64,000 nt of DNA from Fibrobacter sp. UWB10. GTDB lineage: Bacteria > Fibrobacterota > Fibrobacteria > Fibrobacterales > Fibrobacteraceae. The position numbers and the translations under genes were made by a program. Shown piece by piece: positions 1-8,528 of this stretch (its first letter is position 1; each line of letters opens with the position of its first letter). The notes beneath the pieces are model-generated. The model had not been told where the DNA came from. It did not search any database and worked only from the letters and a program-made list of their open reading frames with translations. The stretch spans positions 1 to 64,000 of the forward strand of contig NZ_FXUE01000005.1 of assembly GCF_900182935.1 (NCBI RefSeq), read 5' to 3'.

Positions 1-1419
1 GAAGGTTACCCGGTTGCTGGCGCTACGGTTAACGTCAAGGATGTGAGCATCTTCCGTTACCTCGCTCTCGACCTCGAAATGTCTCACGATGACCTTTGGG
101 CCAAGAAAAATCGCGGTTTAGTGTGGGCCGCCAAACTCACGACCCGCTTCGGTGATACCCGTGAAGAGAATATCGGCGAAGAACGCTATCGTCGCTTGAA
201 TATTGAGCCTGAAAACGACTACTATGCAGCTATGAATCTCTATTTGAATCGTCGGTTCTTGGATGCCGCATACGCTTTTGGTAAAATCCAGACCAAGTAC
301 CCATCATTCCGCTTGGCGGACGAGGCTGCTTTCTACATGGCAAAGTCCTTTGAAAACCTCCGTATGCACAAGGCTGCGAAGTCCATCTATGAAGACGCTA
401 TCAAACGTTATCCGCAGAGCGATCAACTTGCCAAGTTCCACTTCCAGTTGATGAACCTCGACTATAAGGAAGGCAAGTACAAGGAAGGTATGGACAAGTA
501 TCAATTCATTGCCAAGAATTTCGGCAAAAGCGATGCGAAGATTGACGCTGACTACATTGCTGGCCAGATCAAGTTCGAACAGGGGCTCGATAAGGAATCC
601 GTTGACCTGCTTGCCTCTATTCTTCCGGGTAACGCCAACTACCTCTACGCTCGCTATACCATGGGTATCGCTTACAACCGTATGAGCAAGTTTGACGAAG
701 CCGAAAATTGTTTCCGCGCTATTACGGAACAGCCTGTTACCAACAACTCCGAACGCGATATTCAGGACGCGGCCAAGGTCAAGCTCGGTCACCTATTCTT
801 CTCTGCAGAAAAGCCAGACATCGTTGCCGCAGCTCGGATGTATCTCCAGGTCCATAAGGAATCTCCGGTGTTCGACGAAGCTGTGCTCGGTATTGCATGG
901 TGCTTTCTCAAGGCTCGCAAACTGGATGACGCTATGAAAGTGGCAAAGTGGATCATCAACAACTTTCCGGAATCATTCCTCGTGTCTGAAGCATATCTCG
1001 TGATTGGCTTCTGCTACTACATAAAGGAAGACTGGCGGAACGCTATCGAACCTTTGAGCGAAGCAGAAAAACGCACGGAAAAGCCGATGGTGTCTGTTGC
1101 TTCTCGCGATAGTGCTCGTCAGGCTTACGATGCAATGCAGAGCGAATTAGACTCCGTTCAGGTTATCGCCTTGGATCTAGCTCGCCAGTTGCCGACTCCT
1201 CGTGTGGAAAGCAAGCGTAAAGCTTTGCGTCCGATGTTTGATAAGGTTCACCAAGCTATTGAAGATTACGCGTCGTTTATGCAAAGATCAATCCAGAGTG
1301 ACCACTTTGAATATAACCGCAAGCGCGTCTTGGATTACGCTGGCTTTTATCTCGTATGTGTCCGTTCTGGAGCTGCTTGTGAACCAGAAGAGATTGATCC
1401 TCCAGAGATCGTGTTTTGA
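1..1419 (+). CDS. Tetratricopeptide-repeat protein, 5' end outside window
   Basis: The frame is open from base 1, so the GTG at 43 is probably internal and the gene starts upstream; 472 residues are visible. The body is made of helical repeats with TPR-like spacing of small and aromatic residues (for example YLNRRFLDAAYAFGKI, and 'AEKPDIVAAARMYLQV' further on), as in tol-pal/BamD-type periplasmic scaffolds. No enzyme motif is visible, so a role in protein-protein contacts, possibly at the envelope, is an inference from family. The C-terminus is Pro/Glu-rich. The next 338 bases are non-coding. The TPR assignment is fairly sure; partner and process are unknown. Confidence 0.75.
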   Translation, partial: EGYPVAGATVNVKDVSIFRYLALDLEMSHDDLWAKKNRGLVWAAKLTTRFGDTREENIGEERYRRLNIEPENDYYAAMNLYLNRRFLDAAYAFGKIQTKYPSFRLADEAAFYMAKSFENLRMHKAAKSIYEDAIKRYPQSDQLAKFHFQLMNLDYKEGKYKEGMDKYQFIAKNFGKSDAKIDADYIAGQIKFEQGLDKESVDLLASILPGNANYLYARYTMGIAYNRMSKFDEAENCFRAITEQPVTNNSERDIQDAAKVKLGHLFFSAEKPDIVAAARMYLQVHKESPVFDEAVLGIAWCFLKARKLDDAMKVAKWIINNFPESFLVSEAYLVIGFCYYIKEDWRNAIEPLSEAEKRTEKPMVSVASRDSARQAYDAMQSELDSVQVIALDLARQLPTPRVESKRKALRPMFDKVHQAIEDYASFMQRSIQSDHFEYNRKRVLDYAGFYLVCVRSGAACEPEEIDPPEIVF

Positions 1420-1757
1420 ATCGACGATTTTACTATTGCAGCATAACCATAGCAGTTTCGCAACTATACGGCAGTCTTGACAGAATTATTTCTTTGGCTC
1501 TGTCAAGTCATTTTATACGCCAACCCTGGGTTAGCAAAACTTTCCCAATCCGTCAGCCCATCGAAACCTGCAAATTCACCTCGGAAATGCTGTTTTTAGG
1601 CTATTTTGGCCATTTTGACCGCCGCAGCATAACCGTAGCAGGTTCGCAAACATACAGCCAAGCTTGACAGAGCCCGCCAAAATTCCGCAGCCAATTTACA
1701 GCCAATAAAGATTTTTAACGCAGCAATACGGAAAGGCTTGACAGAGCCGTTGCGGAT
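1420..1757. repeat. Non-coding patch with three degenerate direct repeats
   Basis: No convincing gene. Three related copies occur at about 1438-1484, 1624-1674 and 1720-1748, each beginning GCAGCA and ending in CTTGACAGA. The first copy is followed by a perfect 9-bp inverted repeat (CTTGACAGA at 1476-1484, TCTGTCAAG at 1499-1507) with a 14-nt loop, which could act as a weak terminator for the TPR gene. The last copy ends immediately before the next small ORF. Confidence 0.6.
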
Positions 1758-2123
1758 GTGTTTTTCTGGACAAGCATTTCGCTGTGTGCTCTAGCTCCGT
1801 TTTCCGCAATTTTTCTTAGCGCAAGATCTATAGGCTGCAACGTGAACGGAGATAACGACTGCAGTGCATCGGCCTTGGACATTGGGATTGCTGTGCCGTT
1901 ACTTCTCTTTTTGCCCTCGTGGATTACCTACGGAAGCTTTACTTTGGCAAAGAATATCCGTAAGAAGAATTATTATCTGTACTACAGGAAAAAGGAAGAT
2001 TATATAAAGCGCAGGCAATTTGAAAATAGCGAGACAGAAGAACGATCACTGTCCGTACAGGTGTTGCCTTTGGCAAATCCTGTAGACAACAGCTATGGAA
2101 TACGGCTTGCTTTGAACTTCTAA
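1758..2123 (+). CDS. Small hypothetical membrane protein (121 aa)
   Basis: GTG start at 1758. Two hydrophobic segments (about residues 2-22 and 42-62) are followed by a basic, Tyr/Lys-rich cytoplasmic-looking tail, so an inner-membrane protein is likely. I do not recognise the family. There is no clear ribosome-binding site, and the frame is open back only to about 1719, inside the repeat patch. The gene may therefore be the 3' remnant of a longer gene truncated by repeat-associated rearrangement. The hydropathy pattern argues against a random ORF; function unknown. Confidence 0.4.
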   Translation: MFFWTSISLCALAPFSAIFLSARSIGCNVNGDNDCSASALDIGIAVPLLLFLPSWITYGSFTLAKNIRKKNYYLYYRKKEDYIKRRQFENSETEERSLSVQVLPLANPVDNSYGIRLALNF

Positions 2124-2236
2124 ATAGCCCAACAGCGCACCAAGATTGTCTCTGCTGGGTCAATCTGTACGACAGTGAATTTGCAGCGACGATCAGGGCG
2201 GGTCTAGCCGCCATCCTTTTTCTCGGCTCTAATTGT

Positions 2237-2261
2237 TATATTTGCATTGTATAGGAAGGAG
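2237..2261 (+). promoter_or_regulatory. -10 box and strong RBS of the 2268 lipoprotein gene
   Basis: TATATT at 2237-2242, followed by AGGAAGGAG at 2253-2261, seven bases before ATG 2268. No good -35 box. The RBS decides the start against the upstream in-frame codon at 2247. Confidence 0.5.
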
Positions 2262-2267
2262 TTTCTC

Positions 2268-3797
2268 ATGAAAAAGTTTACATATCTTATGTTATTCGTG
2301 TTCGTCGTGGCGTTTCTTGATGCCTGTGGCGATGAAGGCAGCGACTCTATCTCATACCCGGAAGGGAAGGAATCTTCGCCTGAAGACATCTTGAGCAGTA
2401 GCGATGCACAAGACCCGGAACAACAGCCCCTTAGTAGCGCAATGTCCGAAGGTGTTGGGTCCTGTTCTTCGGTCTCGTCTAGTAGTGTGTCGTCATCTTC
2501 GGTCAAGTCGAGCAGCAGTCTTGCAGAATCCAGCAGTTCGTCAAAGCCCTTTACTATTGATGACATGGAGTTTGTAAAAATCGGCCCTTACGAGTTTGCA
2601 ACCAAAAACTTGAATATCCCTGTAGAAGGCAGCCGCTGTTACGATGACTTGGAAGAAAATTGTGAACGCTACGGACGCCTGTATACATGGGCTGCGGCTT
2701 TGGCCATAGATGAATCCTACAACTATAAGAGGTATGGGGGATTGGTAGAACCTCATCAGGGCGTATGCCCCGAAGGAACGCATATTGTCACTTATGATGA
2801 GTTGGCTGAACTATTTAATATAGTGGGAGATATAAGAGATACGCTTGACGAAGAAATGGATATACCTGAAGAAGATAATTTGATAAAGAAACTCAACAGG
2901 GGTCAAGGTGGCTTTTTCGATACCACGGGAACCTTTGTTGGTATTGATTCTGTGGCTGGTCTATGGATTGCCAATGAATCGACTGTAAATATTCCCAGCT
3001 ACGCCTGGATGGTTACCTTCGAAAATGCCGATTTTGGATATACCTCCTACATTACTCTTTTCAATAAGACCTTTGGTGCGTTTGTTCGCTGCGTTAAAGG
3101 GGAGGCATACACCATGATTTCGTCCTCTAGCGAAGCAGAAGTTCCTTCGTCCAGTTCCAAGGCGGATCTTACGCTAACGGTTGCCGAAGGGTGCGAATCT
3201 GCTACTCGCGAGAACTGGAAATACCTCAACCCGGATGTTGAATATGGTTGCATCAAGGATTCCCGCGATGGAAGGTATTACAAGACTTTAGTCCTGGACG
3301 AACAGATGTGGATTGCCGAAAATCTGCGCTATGTGCCGGAGAATACAAAAATCCAGAGTTGGTGCCTTTCCGAAAAGGATGGTGAATGTGATGAATTCGG
3401 CCGCTTTTACCATGGTAATGCCGTTGCAGCCAATCCGGGAATTTGCCCTGAAGGTTTCCATGTTCCAAGTATGAGTGAATTCGAAAAACTTATCAAGTAC
3501 GAAGAGAAATCCTTGATTTCTGTGGACGGGTGGAGGAAAAACCAATATTCGTTTGAAGGCGACAATGCGACAGGAATGTCGTTCCTTCCAAGCGGGGTTC
3601 GTGGCTACGATGATGGGCTTGGAGCAGGCTGGGAAACGGGTGTGTTCAGTTGGGTGGATGCATCCGCATTCGCCTGGACAAGCACCTCGGATCACTTCAT
3701 GGGTTATTATCATTTCTCTGTAGACAATTACAGTGATATAAGTTTTGCTGGAAAGGCAGCCGGTTTCGGGATTCCAATCCGCTGCGTCAAAAACTAG
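2268..3797 (+). CDS. Fibrobacter major-domain lipoprotein (two domains)
   Basis: 509 aa from ATG 2268. The N-terminus is a lipoprotein signal (MKKFTYLM, hydrophobic core, lipobox ending DAC). Next comes a Ser-rich linker (about residues 30-90), then two copies of the Fibrobacter succinogenes major paralogous domain (TIGR02145 type) at roughly 95-275 and 320-509, separated by a second Ser-rich stretch. Each domain shows the usual signposts: a Y-G-T/C-I-x-D-x-RDG-like opening, 'W-x-A-x-NL', a Cys-rich 'CPEGxHxP' block, and an ending in 'RCVK'. Such proteins are presumed outer-surface lipoproteins; their biochemical role is not established. Related genes in this window lie at 23413, 39866 and 55235. 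Confidence 0.85.
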   Translation: MKKFTYLMLFVFVVAFLDACGDEGSDSISYPEGKESSPEDILSSSDAQDPEQQPLSSAMSEGVGSCSSVSSSSVSSSSVKSSSSLAESSSSSKPFTIDDMEFVKIGPYEFATKNLNIPVEGSRCYDDLEENCERYGRLYTWAAALAIDESYNYKRYGGLVEPHQGVCPEGTHIVTYDELAELFNIVGDIRDTLDEEMDIPEEDNLIKKLNRGQGGFFDTTGTFVGIDSVAGLWIANESTVNIPSYAWMVTFENADFGYTSYITLFNKTFGAFVRCVKGEAYTMISSSSEAEVPSSSSKADLTLTVAEGCESATRENWKYLNPDVEYGCIKDSRDGRYYKTLVLDEQMWIAENLRYVPENTKIQSWCLSEKDGECDEFGRFYHGNAVAANPGICPEGFHVPSMSEFEKLIKYEEKSLISVDGWRKNQYSFEGDNATGMSFLPSGVRGYDDGLGAGWETGVFSWVDASAFAWTSTSDHFMGYYHFSVDNYSDISFAGKAAGFGIPIRCVKN

Positions 3798-3841
3798 GCT
3801 TTTGCCCGCTTGCCGACTTCGGGCAACTTATTGACAATTGC

Positions 3842-3876
3842 GCCGCAACATTAAAGTGTTGCGGCTAAATTTTTTG
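3842..3876 (+). terminator. Intrinsic terminator
   Basis: Perfect 9-bp stem GCCGCAACA (3842-3850) / TGTTGCGGC (3857-3865) with a 6-nt loop, followed by a T-rich run. It terminates the lipoprotein gene ending at 3797. Confidence 0.85.
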
Positions 3877-3904
3877 TCTGAGGCCCTGTCGGGCCAAGAT
3901 TTAC

Positions 3905-3947
3905 TATATTTTTGAGCAGTAAAACAAATGTTCACTATATAGTGAGG
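3905..3947 (+). promoter_or_regulatory. pcrA upstream region: -10 box and 12-bp palindrome
   Basis: TATATT lies at 3905-3910. A perfect palindrome, CACTATATAGTG, occupies 3933-3944 and overlaps the GAGG ribosome-binding site (3944-3947). The palindrome could be an operator or an RNA hairpin that masks the RBS; this is inferred from position only. Confidence 0.4.
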
Positions 3948-3952
3948 TGCAC

Positions 3953-6262
3953 ATGGCCCTAGAAAATATGGATCTGGAACGCTTGGATTTGGAACAGCGG
4001 GAAGCGGTGGAAACCACCGAGGGCTTTGTGCGCGTGGTGGCAGGGGCTGGGTCCGGTAAAACCCGGACGCTGACCCAGCGTTACCTGTATCTGGTGAAGG
4101 AGATGGGAATTTCGCCGTCGAACATTCTGTGCGTCACGTTTACCAACAAGGCCGCGAACGAAATGAAAAAGCGCATTCGCACGGTGTTGGGCGGCGACGA
4201 CAGCGGCTACATTTCTACGTTCCACGGCTTTTGCGTGCGCTTTTTGCGCGAAGAAATCCATGTGCTGAATTACCCGAAAGAATTCATGATTCTGGACGAA
4301 GACGACCAGAAGTCCCTTTTGCACAAGGCCTATGCCGATTTGGGCTACTCGCTTAAAGATTTAAAAATTAGCAGTGTGATCGACTACATTGGGGGCCGAA
4401 AGGCAGCCGACATCAATTACGTTTCACTTTTTGCGGAACTGCCGTCAGAAGGCATGACCACCAAGGACCATTTGCTTGCACTTTCAGAGGCTGCCGATGA
4501 CAAGTGGATGCGCGTTTATTACCGCTACCTCTACGAGCAGAAAAAAAATTACGCGCTGGACTTTGACGACTTGATTCTTTCGACGCTGTACATTCTCGAA
4601 AAATTCCCGGAACAGCTTGACAAATGGCGCAAGCGCATGATGTACATCATGGTCGATGAATACCAGGACATCGATGGTCAACAGTACCAGCTGGCAGATT
4701 TGTTGGCGAGCTACCACAAGAATCTTTTTGTGGTGGGTGACCCGGACCAAACCATTTACGGCTGGCGCGGTGCCGATGTCAATCGCATTTTGGAATTTGA
4801 CAAGACCCACGAAAACACCAAGACGATTTTGCTGCAGAACAATTACCGCTCCACGCCTAGCATTTTGAAGGTGCCGGATGCGGTCATCAAGAACAACAAG
4901 TTCCGAATTGAAAAAGTCTTGAGGCCCAAACGTGTAGGCGGCAAGACGCCAGTCTTTTACCACGCCAAGAACACCCGCGAAGAGGCCAAATGGATTGTTG
5001 AACAAATCCAGAATGCCGTGCAAAGCGCAGCCCATTACAAGGATATTGCGGTGCTTTACCGCATGCACTCGCAGTCGCGCTCTGTAGAAGAAGCCTTGAT
5101 GGCCGAAAATATTCCTTACAAGGTTTATAGTGGTGTCGGATTTTATCAACGCAAAGAAATCAAGGATGTCATTTGCTATTTGCGAATGCTGGTGTACGCC
5201 GACGATTTGTCGTTCATGCGTACGGTAAATACGCCCAAGCGCCAGTTCGGCCCGCGCAAGATTGCAACATTGCAGGCCTTTGCCGATGCTCGCGGTGTCG
5301 GGCTCTACGAGGCTCTACTTGAAATTGTCTCGGAAGCGGGTCTTTTGAATAATGTGGCGGTCGATGTTTCGTCGCAGGCGGAACTTTCCTCTGTCGGCGA
5401 CGAAAATCAAAAGATTGATTTCGACTGCAAGGGATTTTTAGCCCGAAGCAATGTGGTGGAATACGTGAAGCTGATTGAAAAGTACCGTTCCCGCTACAAG
5501 GACATGAGCGTCTCCGAAGTCCTCGCGAAAATCCTGCGCGAAACCAAGTACGAAGAAATGCTGCGTCTAGACGGCGACGAAGACCGCCTCGACAATTTGG
5601 CGGAACTCAAACAGGGCATTCTGGAATTCGAAAATTACTACGAAGAAGACGCTTCGCTAGATGAATACTTGCAGAATATTGTGCTGTTTACGAACACCGA
5701 CGAAGACACGGAAGAAAAAGACCGAGTGCAGCTCATGACGATTCACAATGCGAAGGGCTTGGAATTTCCGTATGTATTCGTATGCGGCTTGAACGAAGGC
5801 TTTTTCCCAGTCAAGCGCGTGCAGAACAAAATCCAGCTGGAAGAAGAACGCCGCCTGGCCTATGTGGCATTTACCCGCGCCGAGAATGTACTTTGCTTGA
5901 GCGATGCCGAAGACGGCGTTGCAGGCGAAAGCGGAACCCGCTACCCCTCTAGATTCCTGCTGGAAATGGATATGGGCGGACTGAATATCGCCCACGGCAT
6001 TTCAGAAGATTTTCTCGAAGCCGCGAAGGCCTACATTGCAAACATCGATCGTGACCGAGAATTTCTGAGCGACGAAAGTCTTGGACTCGTAAAAAAGGCG
6101 CCTTCGGCCGAGTTTGCCGAGGGCGACCGCGTAATGCATAAAATTTTTGGAGCAGGAACTGTGAAGGCCGTAGACGAAAAGAACTTCTGCTACGAAATCG
6201 CCTTCGAAAAGTTTGCGACCCCGCGCACTATCCAGTTTGATTATCCTTTGACGCGGATATAA
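3953..6262 (+). CDS. pcrA: ATP-dependent DNA helicase, UvrD/PcrA family
   Basis: 769 aa from ATG 3953, chosen because GAGG lies five bases upstream; a GTG at 3947 is an alternative. It is a superfamily 1A 3'-5' helicase that unwinds DNA in repair and removes recombinase filaments. Visible motifs: Q-motif region (LDLEQREAVE), Walker A GAGSGKT near residue 32, motif II VDEYQD near 235, motif III GDPDQTIYGWRGAD, motif IV region LQNNYRST, and motif VI RRLAYVAFTRA near 640. The C-terminal 50 residues (GDRVMHKIFGAGTV...) match the Tudor-like tail of PcrA/UvrD. Length is near the family's usual 720-780. It stands alone behind a terminator. Confidence 0.93.
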   Translation: MALENMDLERLDLEQREAVETTEGFVRVVAGAGSGKTRTLTQRYLYLVKEMGISPSNILCVTFTNKAANEMKKRIRTVLGGDDSGYISTFHGFCVRFLREEIHVLNYPKEFMILDEDDQKSLLHKAYADLGYSLKDLKISSVIDYIGGRKAADINYVSLFAELPSEGMTTKDHLLALSEAADDKWMRVYYRYLYEQKKNYALDFDDLILSTLYILEKFPEQLDKWRKRMMYIMVDEYQDIDGQQYQLADLLASYHKNLFVVGDPDQTIYGWRGADVNRILEFDKTHENTKTILLQNNYRSTPSILKVPDAVIKNNKFRIEKVLRPKRVGGKTPVFYHAKNTREEAKWIVEQIQNAVQSAAHYKDIAVLYRMHSQSRSVEEALMAENIPYKVYSGVGFYQRKEIKDVICYLRMLVYADDLSFMRTVNTPKRQFGPRKIATLQAFADARGVGLYEALLEIVSEAGLLNNVAVDVSSQAELSSVGDENQKIDFDCKGFLARSNVVEYVKLIEKYRSRYKDMSVSEVLAKILRETKYEEMLRLDGDEDRLDNLAELKQGILEFENYYEEDASLDEYLQNIVLFTNTDEDTEEKDRVQLMTIHNAKGLEFPYVFVCGLNEGFFPVKRVQNKIQLEEERRLAYVAFTRAENVLCLSDAEDGVAGESGTRYPSRFLLEMDMGGLNIAHGISEDFLEAAKAYIANIDRDREFLSDESLGLVKKAPSAEFAEGDRVMHKIFGAGTVKAVDEKNFCYEIAFEKFATPRTIQFDYPLTRI

Positions 6263-6271
6263 AAAACGTTT

Positions 6272-6718
6272 CTAGAACGCGTAGCGCACATCAAGCAAAA
6301 GCGATGAACCTGTAGACGAACGTTTAGAGACGGGCGTGAACATCATTCCATTCAGGCCCCAATGTTCGTTGAAATCCCAATTCAAGCCGGCAGCGACTTC
6401 GGTTTTGGTATCAGAAGCATGCGCCTTATTAATCAAAGTAAAGCCGGTAAGGAAATGAATATTGTTGCCACCTAAGTAAATCATGGCTGGCACACGAAAA
6501 TATTGCGTATGAAAACTCTGCCACATGGCATTAAAAGTCAGGTACACCCCATTTTCGTGACTCAGGCGGACTTTCAAGCCAAGGCCCGCATCCAGCAAGC
6601 CGGCATGCAGAAAGAATCGGCATCTGGATTCACTCCATGCAGATTCAGACGTTTTTGCGGCAAAGCTAGAGGCCGAAAAAAGCAACAAACAAACCAAGAC
6701 CATCTTTAACTTATTCAT
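6272..6718 (-). CDS. Small exported protein, probable outer-membrane barrel fragment or lipid-binding barrel
   Basis: 148 aa from ATG 6718 (a TTG/GTG slightly upstream is possible). A clear signal peptide (MNKLKM, hydrophobic core, SSFAA) is followed by short alternating strands rich in aromatic residues and glycine and a final phenylalanine (DVRYAF*). A terminal aromatic residue is typical of outer-membrane beta-barrels, but the mature protein is only about 125 residues, enough for a small eight-strand barrel. Family not recognised. It is convergent with pcrA and divergent from the glycosyltransferase pair. Confidence 0.6.
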   Translation of the reverse strand: MNKLKMVLVCLLLFSASSFAAKTSESAWSESRCRFFLHAGLLDAGLGLKVRLSHENGVYLTFNAMWQSFHTQYFRVPAMIYLGGNNIHFLTGFTLINKAHASDTKTEVAAGLNWDFNEHWGLNGMMFTPVSKRSSTGSSLLLDVRYAF

Positions 6719-6756
6719 CACACCCAAAATAGATAATCTTTCAACAAAGCGTTTTC

Positions 6757-6762
6757 TATATT
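6757..6762 (+). promoter_or_regulatory. -10 box of the glycosyltransferase pair
   Basis: TCTATATTG context; TATATT at 6757-6762, 29 bases before ATG 6792. Same motif as at other genes in the window; no good -35 box. Confidence 0.4.
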
Positions 6763-6791
6763 GAAACTCAAGTTATTTTTTTCGAGTATAT

Positions 6792-8528
6792 ATGAAGAAA
6801 AATCAGGCAACGACGCTTTTTATTGTTTGGGGCAGCATTTGCCTGTTTGCAAATATTCTTTGTTCTAACGCATCGGCGTTCGGAGGAGATCAAGGGTATT
6901 GGGCAGACTGGGTGCAAAAACTCGCCAACGGCGGTTTTGAAAAGTTCAACGGGAACTATCCCCCGCTTTACGTTTTTTGGCTTTGGGTAGTTTCCAAGAT
7001 TTATGTCTTGACCGAAATTCCCATCGACAAGACGTTCATGCTAAAATTCCTTTGCCTATGGCCCATTTACTTTTCGCACTTGGGCTTGGTCGACATTACG
7101 ACCCGACTGGTCAGCAAAAGCAAACTTGACCCGGTCAAAATCAACCTGATTATTGCTCTAGTCGCACTGAACCCCGCTTTATTGCTCGACGGCCCTATTT
7201 GGGGACAGGTCGATTTGTTCCCCTGCGTGTTCGGGGTGGCGGCCCTCTACTGCATCAATTTCAGGAACAAGATTAAATACGCCTCCATGTTCTTTGCACT
7301 TGCTCTGCTTGCAAAGTTCCAAATGATTCTCTTGCTCCCTGTGTTTGGCGGAATCTTTATCCGTCGCTACAAAGTTTCTTGGCGCGGGCTCCCCGCCATG
7401 GCGGTCGCAATCGCCCTCGTCTTTTTGCCTTTCCTTATCTCAGGGAACTTGGGCGGTATGCTTTCCAAAGCCTACGTAGACACCACAAGCCAATACCCGT
7501 TCTCGACTTACAATGCGGCTAACTTGTGGATGCTCTTGTCGGGCAACTTGAGCAGCGACGCTACCCCGCTCTTTAACTTGTCTTCTAACGGTATCGGATT
7601 CTTACTTGCCCCCAGCTGGATTGGCAAGATTCTCTTTGTGATTATTTCGGCCTACATTTTAAAGTGCGCCCTTTTTGCAAAGACTCTCCGCAAGACTTTT
7701 GAACTTGCCACCTTGAATGCTTTTGCATTCTTCTTGCTGTTGCCCGGCATGCACGAACGCTACCTGCTTTACGCCATTCCGTTCGCCTGCATTTGGTTCG
7801 CTCTCGATGTTCGCAAGTCCTGGTTCTGGGCGACCGCTATCACGACTCTTTGTGCCATGAACATTGCGATTGTGAACGGATTCAAGGGTGCTGACCTTTG
7901 GCCCTGGGTTTCTGGCCTCACGGTGATCGTATTCCTTGCCGCGGTCATTCACACCCTGGCACCGCGTGCATTCCCGTTTGTCGCAACCGTTTTCCAAAAG
8001 CTTTCGATTCCGCGATTTGCGCCTTATGTTTTGCTCGGTTCCATTTTGCTGGTCGAACTCGGCTGCGAAATTAAGAATTCCCTGCCGGCAGATATTGAGC
8101 TTGCCGAAAACCAGATGTACCTGACCGATATTCGCATTGACCATTTCACGCAAGAATACAGCACTCCCAAGATTAATCGCTCTGTCGAAGGTAAGACTCT
8201 TGCCGTCAAGGGAAGGCAATTCGAACATGGTATCGGAACTCATGCCAAATCGCAGTTGTACTTCAACCTGCCTGCAAACGCCGAGACGCTCGAATTCATG
8301 GCAGGCATCGACGACGAAGTTTCGGGCGGCGGTTCAGTCAAGTTTAGCGTGAACGCTCCGGACAAAGTCCTTTGGGCAAGCGGTGTCGTACACGGAAGCA
8401 ACCCGCCTGTACAAGGCAAGGTTGACGTTTCGGGGCTCGAATACATTTATCTCGAAGTCGATGCCAACGGCGACAACGCTTACGACCATGCCGACTGGCT
8501 GAATCTTGTTTTGACGGTCAAGAAATAA
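6792..8528 (+). CDS. GT-C membrane glycosyltransferase with C-terminal NPCBM-like domain
   Basis: 578 aa. Residues about 1-430 form a polytopic protein with roughly ten hydrophobic segments and an acidic first loop (GGDQGYWADW) in the place where GT-C enzymes carry the catalytic Asp. The layout resembles GT87/mannosyltransferase-like GT-C enzymes that use lipid-linked sugars. After the last membrane segment, residues about 445-578 are soluble and resemble an NPCBM module: 'HGIGTHAKSQLYFNL' near 485, then a 'GIDDEV' strand and a closing 'HADWLNLVLTV'. The next gene starts inside the stop codon (TAATG), so the two are translationally coupled. Sugar, acceptor and pathway cannot be told from sequence. 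Confidence 0.75.
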   Translation: MKKNQATTLFIVWGSICLFANILCSNASAFGGDQGYWADWVQKLANGGFEKFNGNYPPLYVFWLWVVSKIYVLTEIPIDKTFMLKFLCLWPIYFSHLGLVDITTRLVSKSKLDPVKINLIIALVALNPALLLDGPIWGQVDLFPCVFGVAALYCINFRNKIKYASMFFALALLAKFQMILLLPVFGGIFIRRYKVSWRGLPAMAVAIALVFLPFLISGNLGGMLSKAYVDTTSQYPFSTYNAANLWMLLSGNLSSDATPLFNLSSNGIGFLLAPSWIGKILFVIISAYILKCALFAKTLRKTFELATLNAFAFFLLLPGMHERYLLYAIPFACIWFALDVRKSWFWATAITTLCAMNIAIVNGFKGADLWPWVSGLTVIVFLAAVIHTLAPRAFPFVATVFQKLSIPRFAPYVLLGSILLVELGCEIKNSLPADIELAENQMYLTDIRIDHFTQEYSTPKINRSVEGKTLAVKGRQFEHGIGTHAKSQLYFNLPANAETLEFMAGIDDEVSGGGSVKFSVNAPDKVLWASGVVHGSNPPVQGKVDVSGLEYIYLEVDANGDNAYDHADWLNLVLTVKK

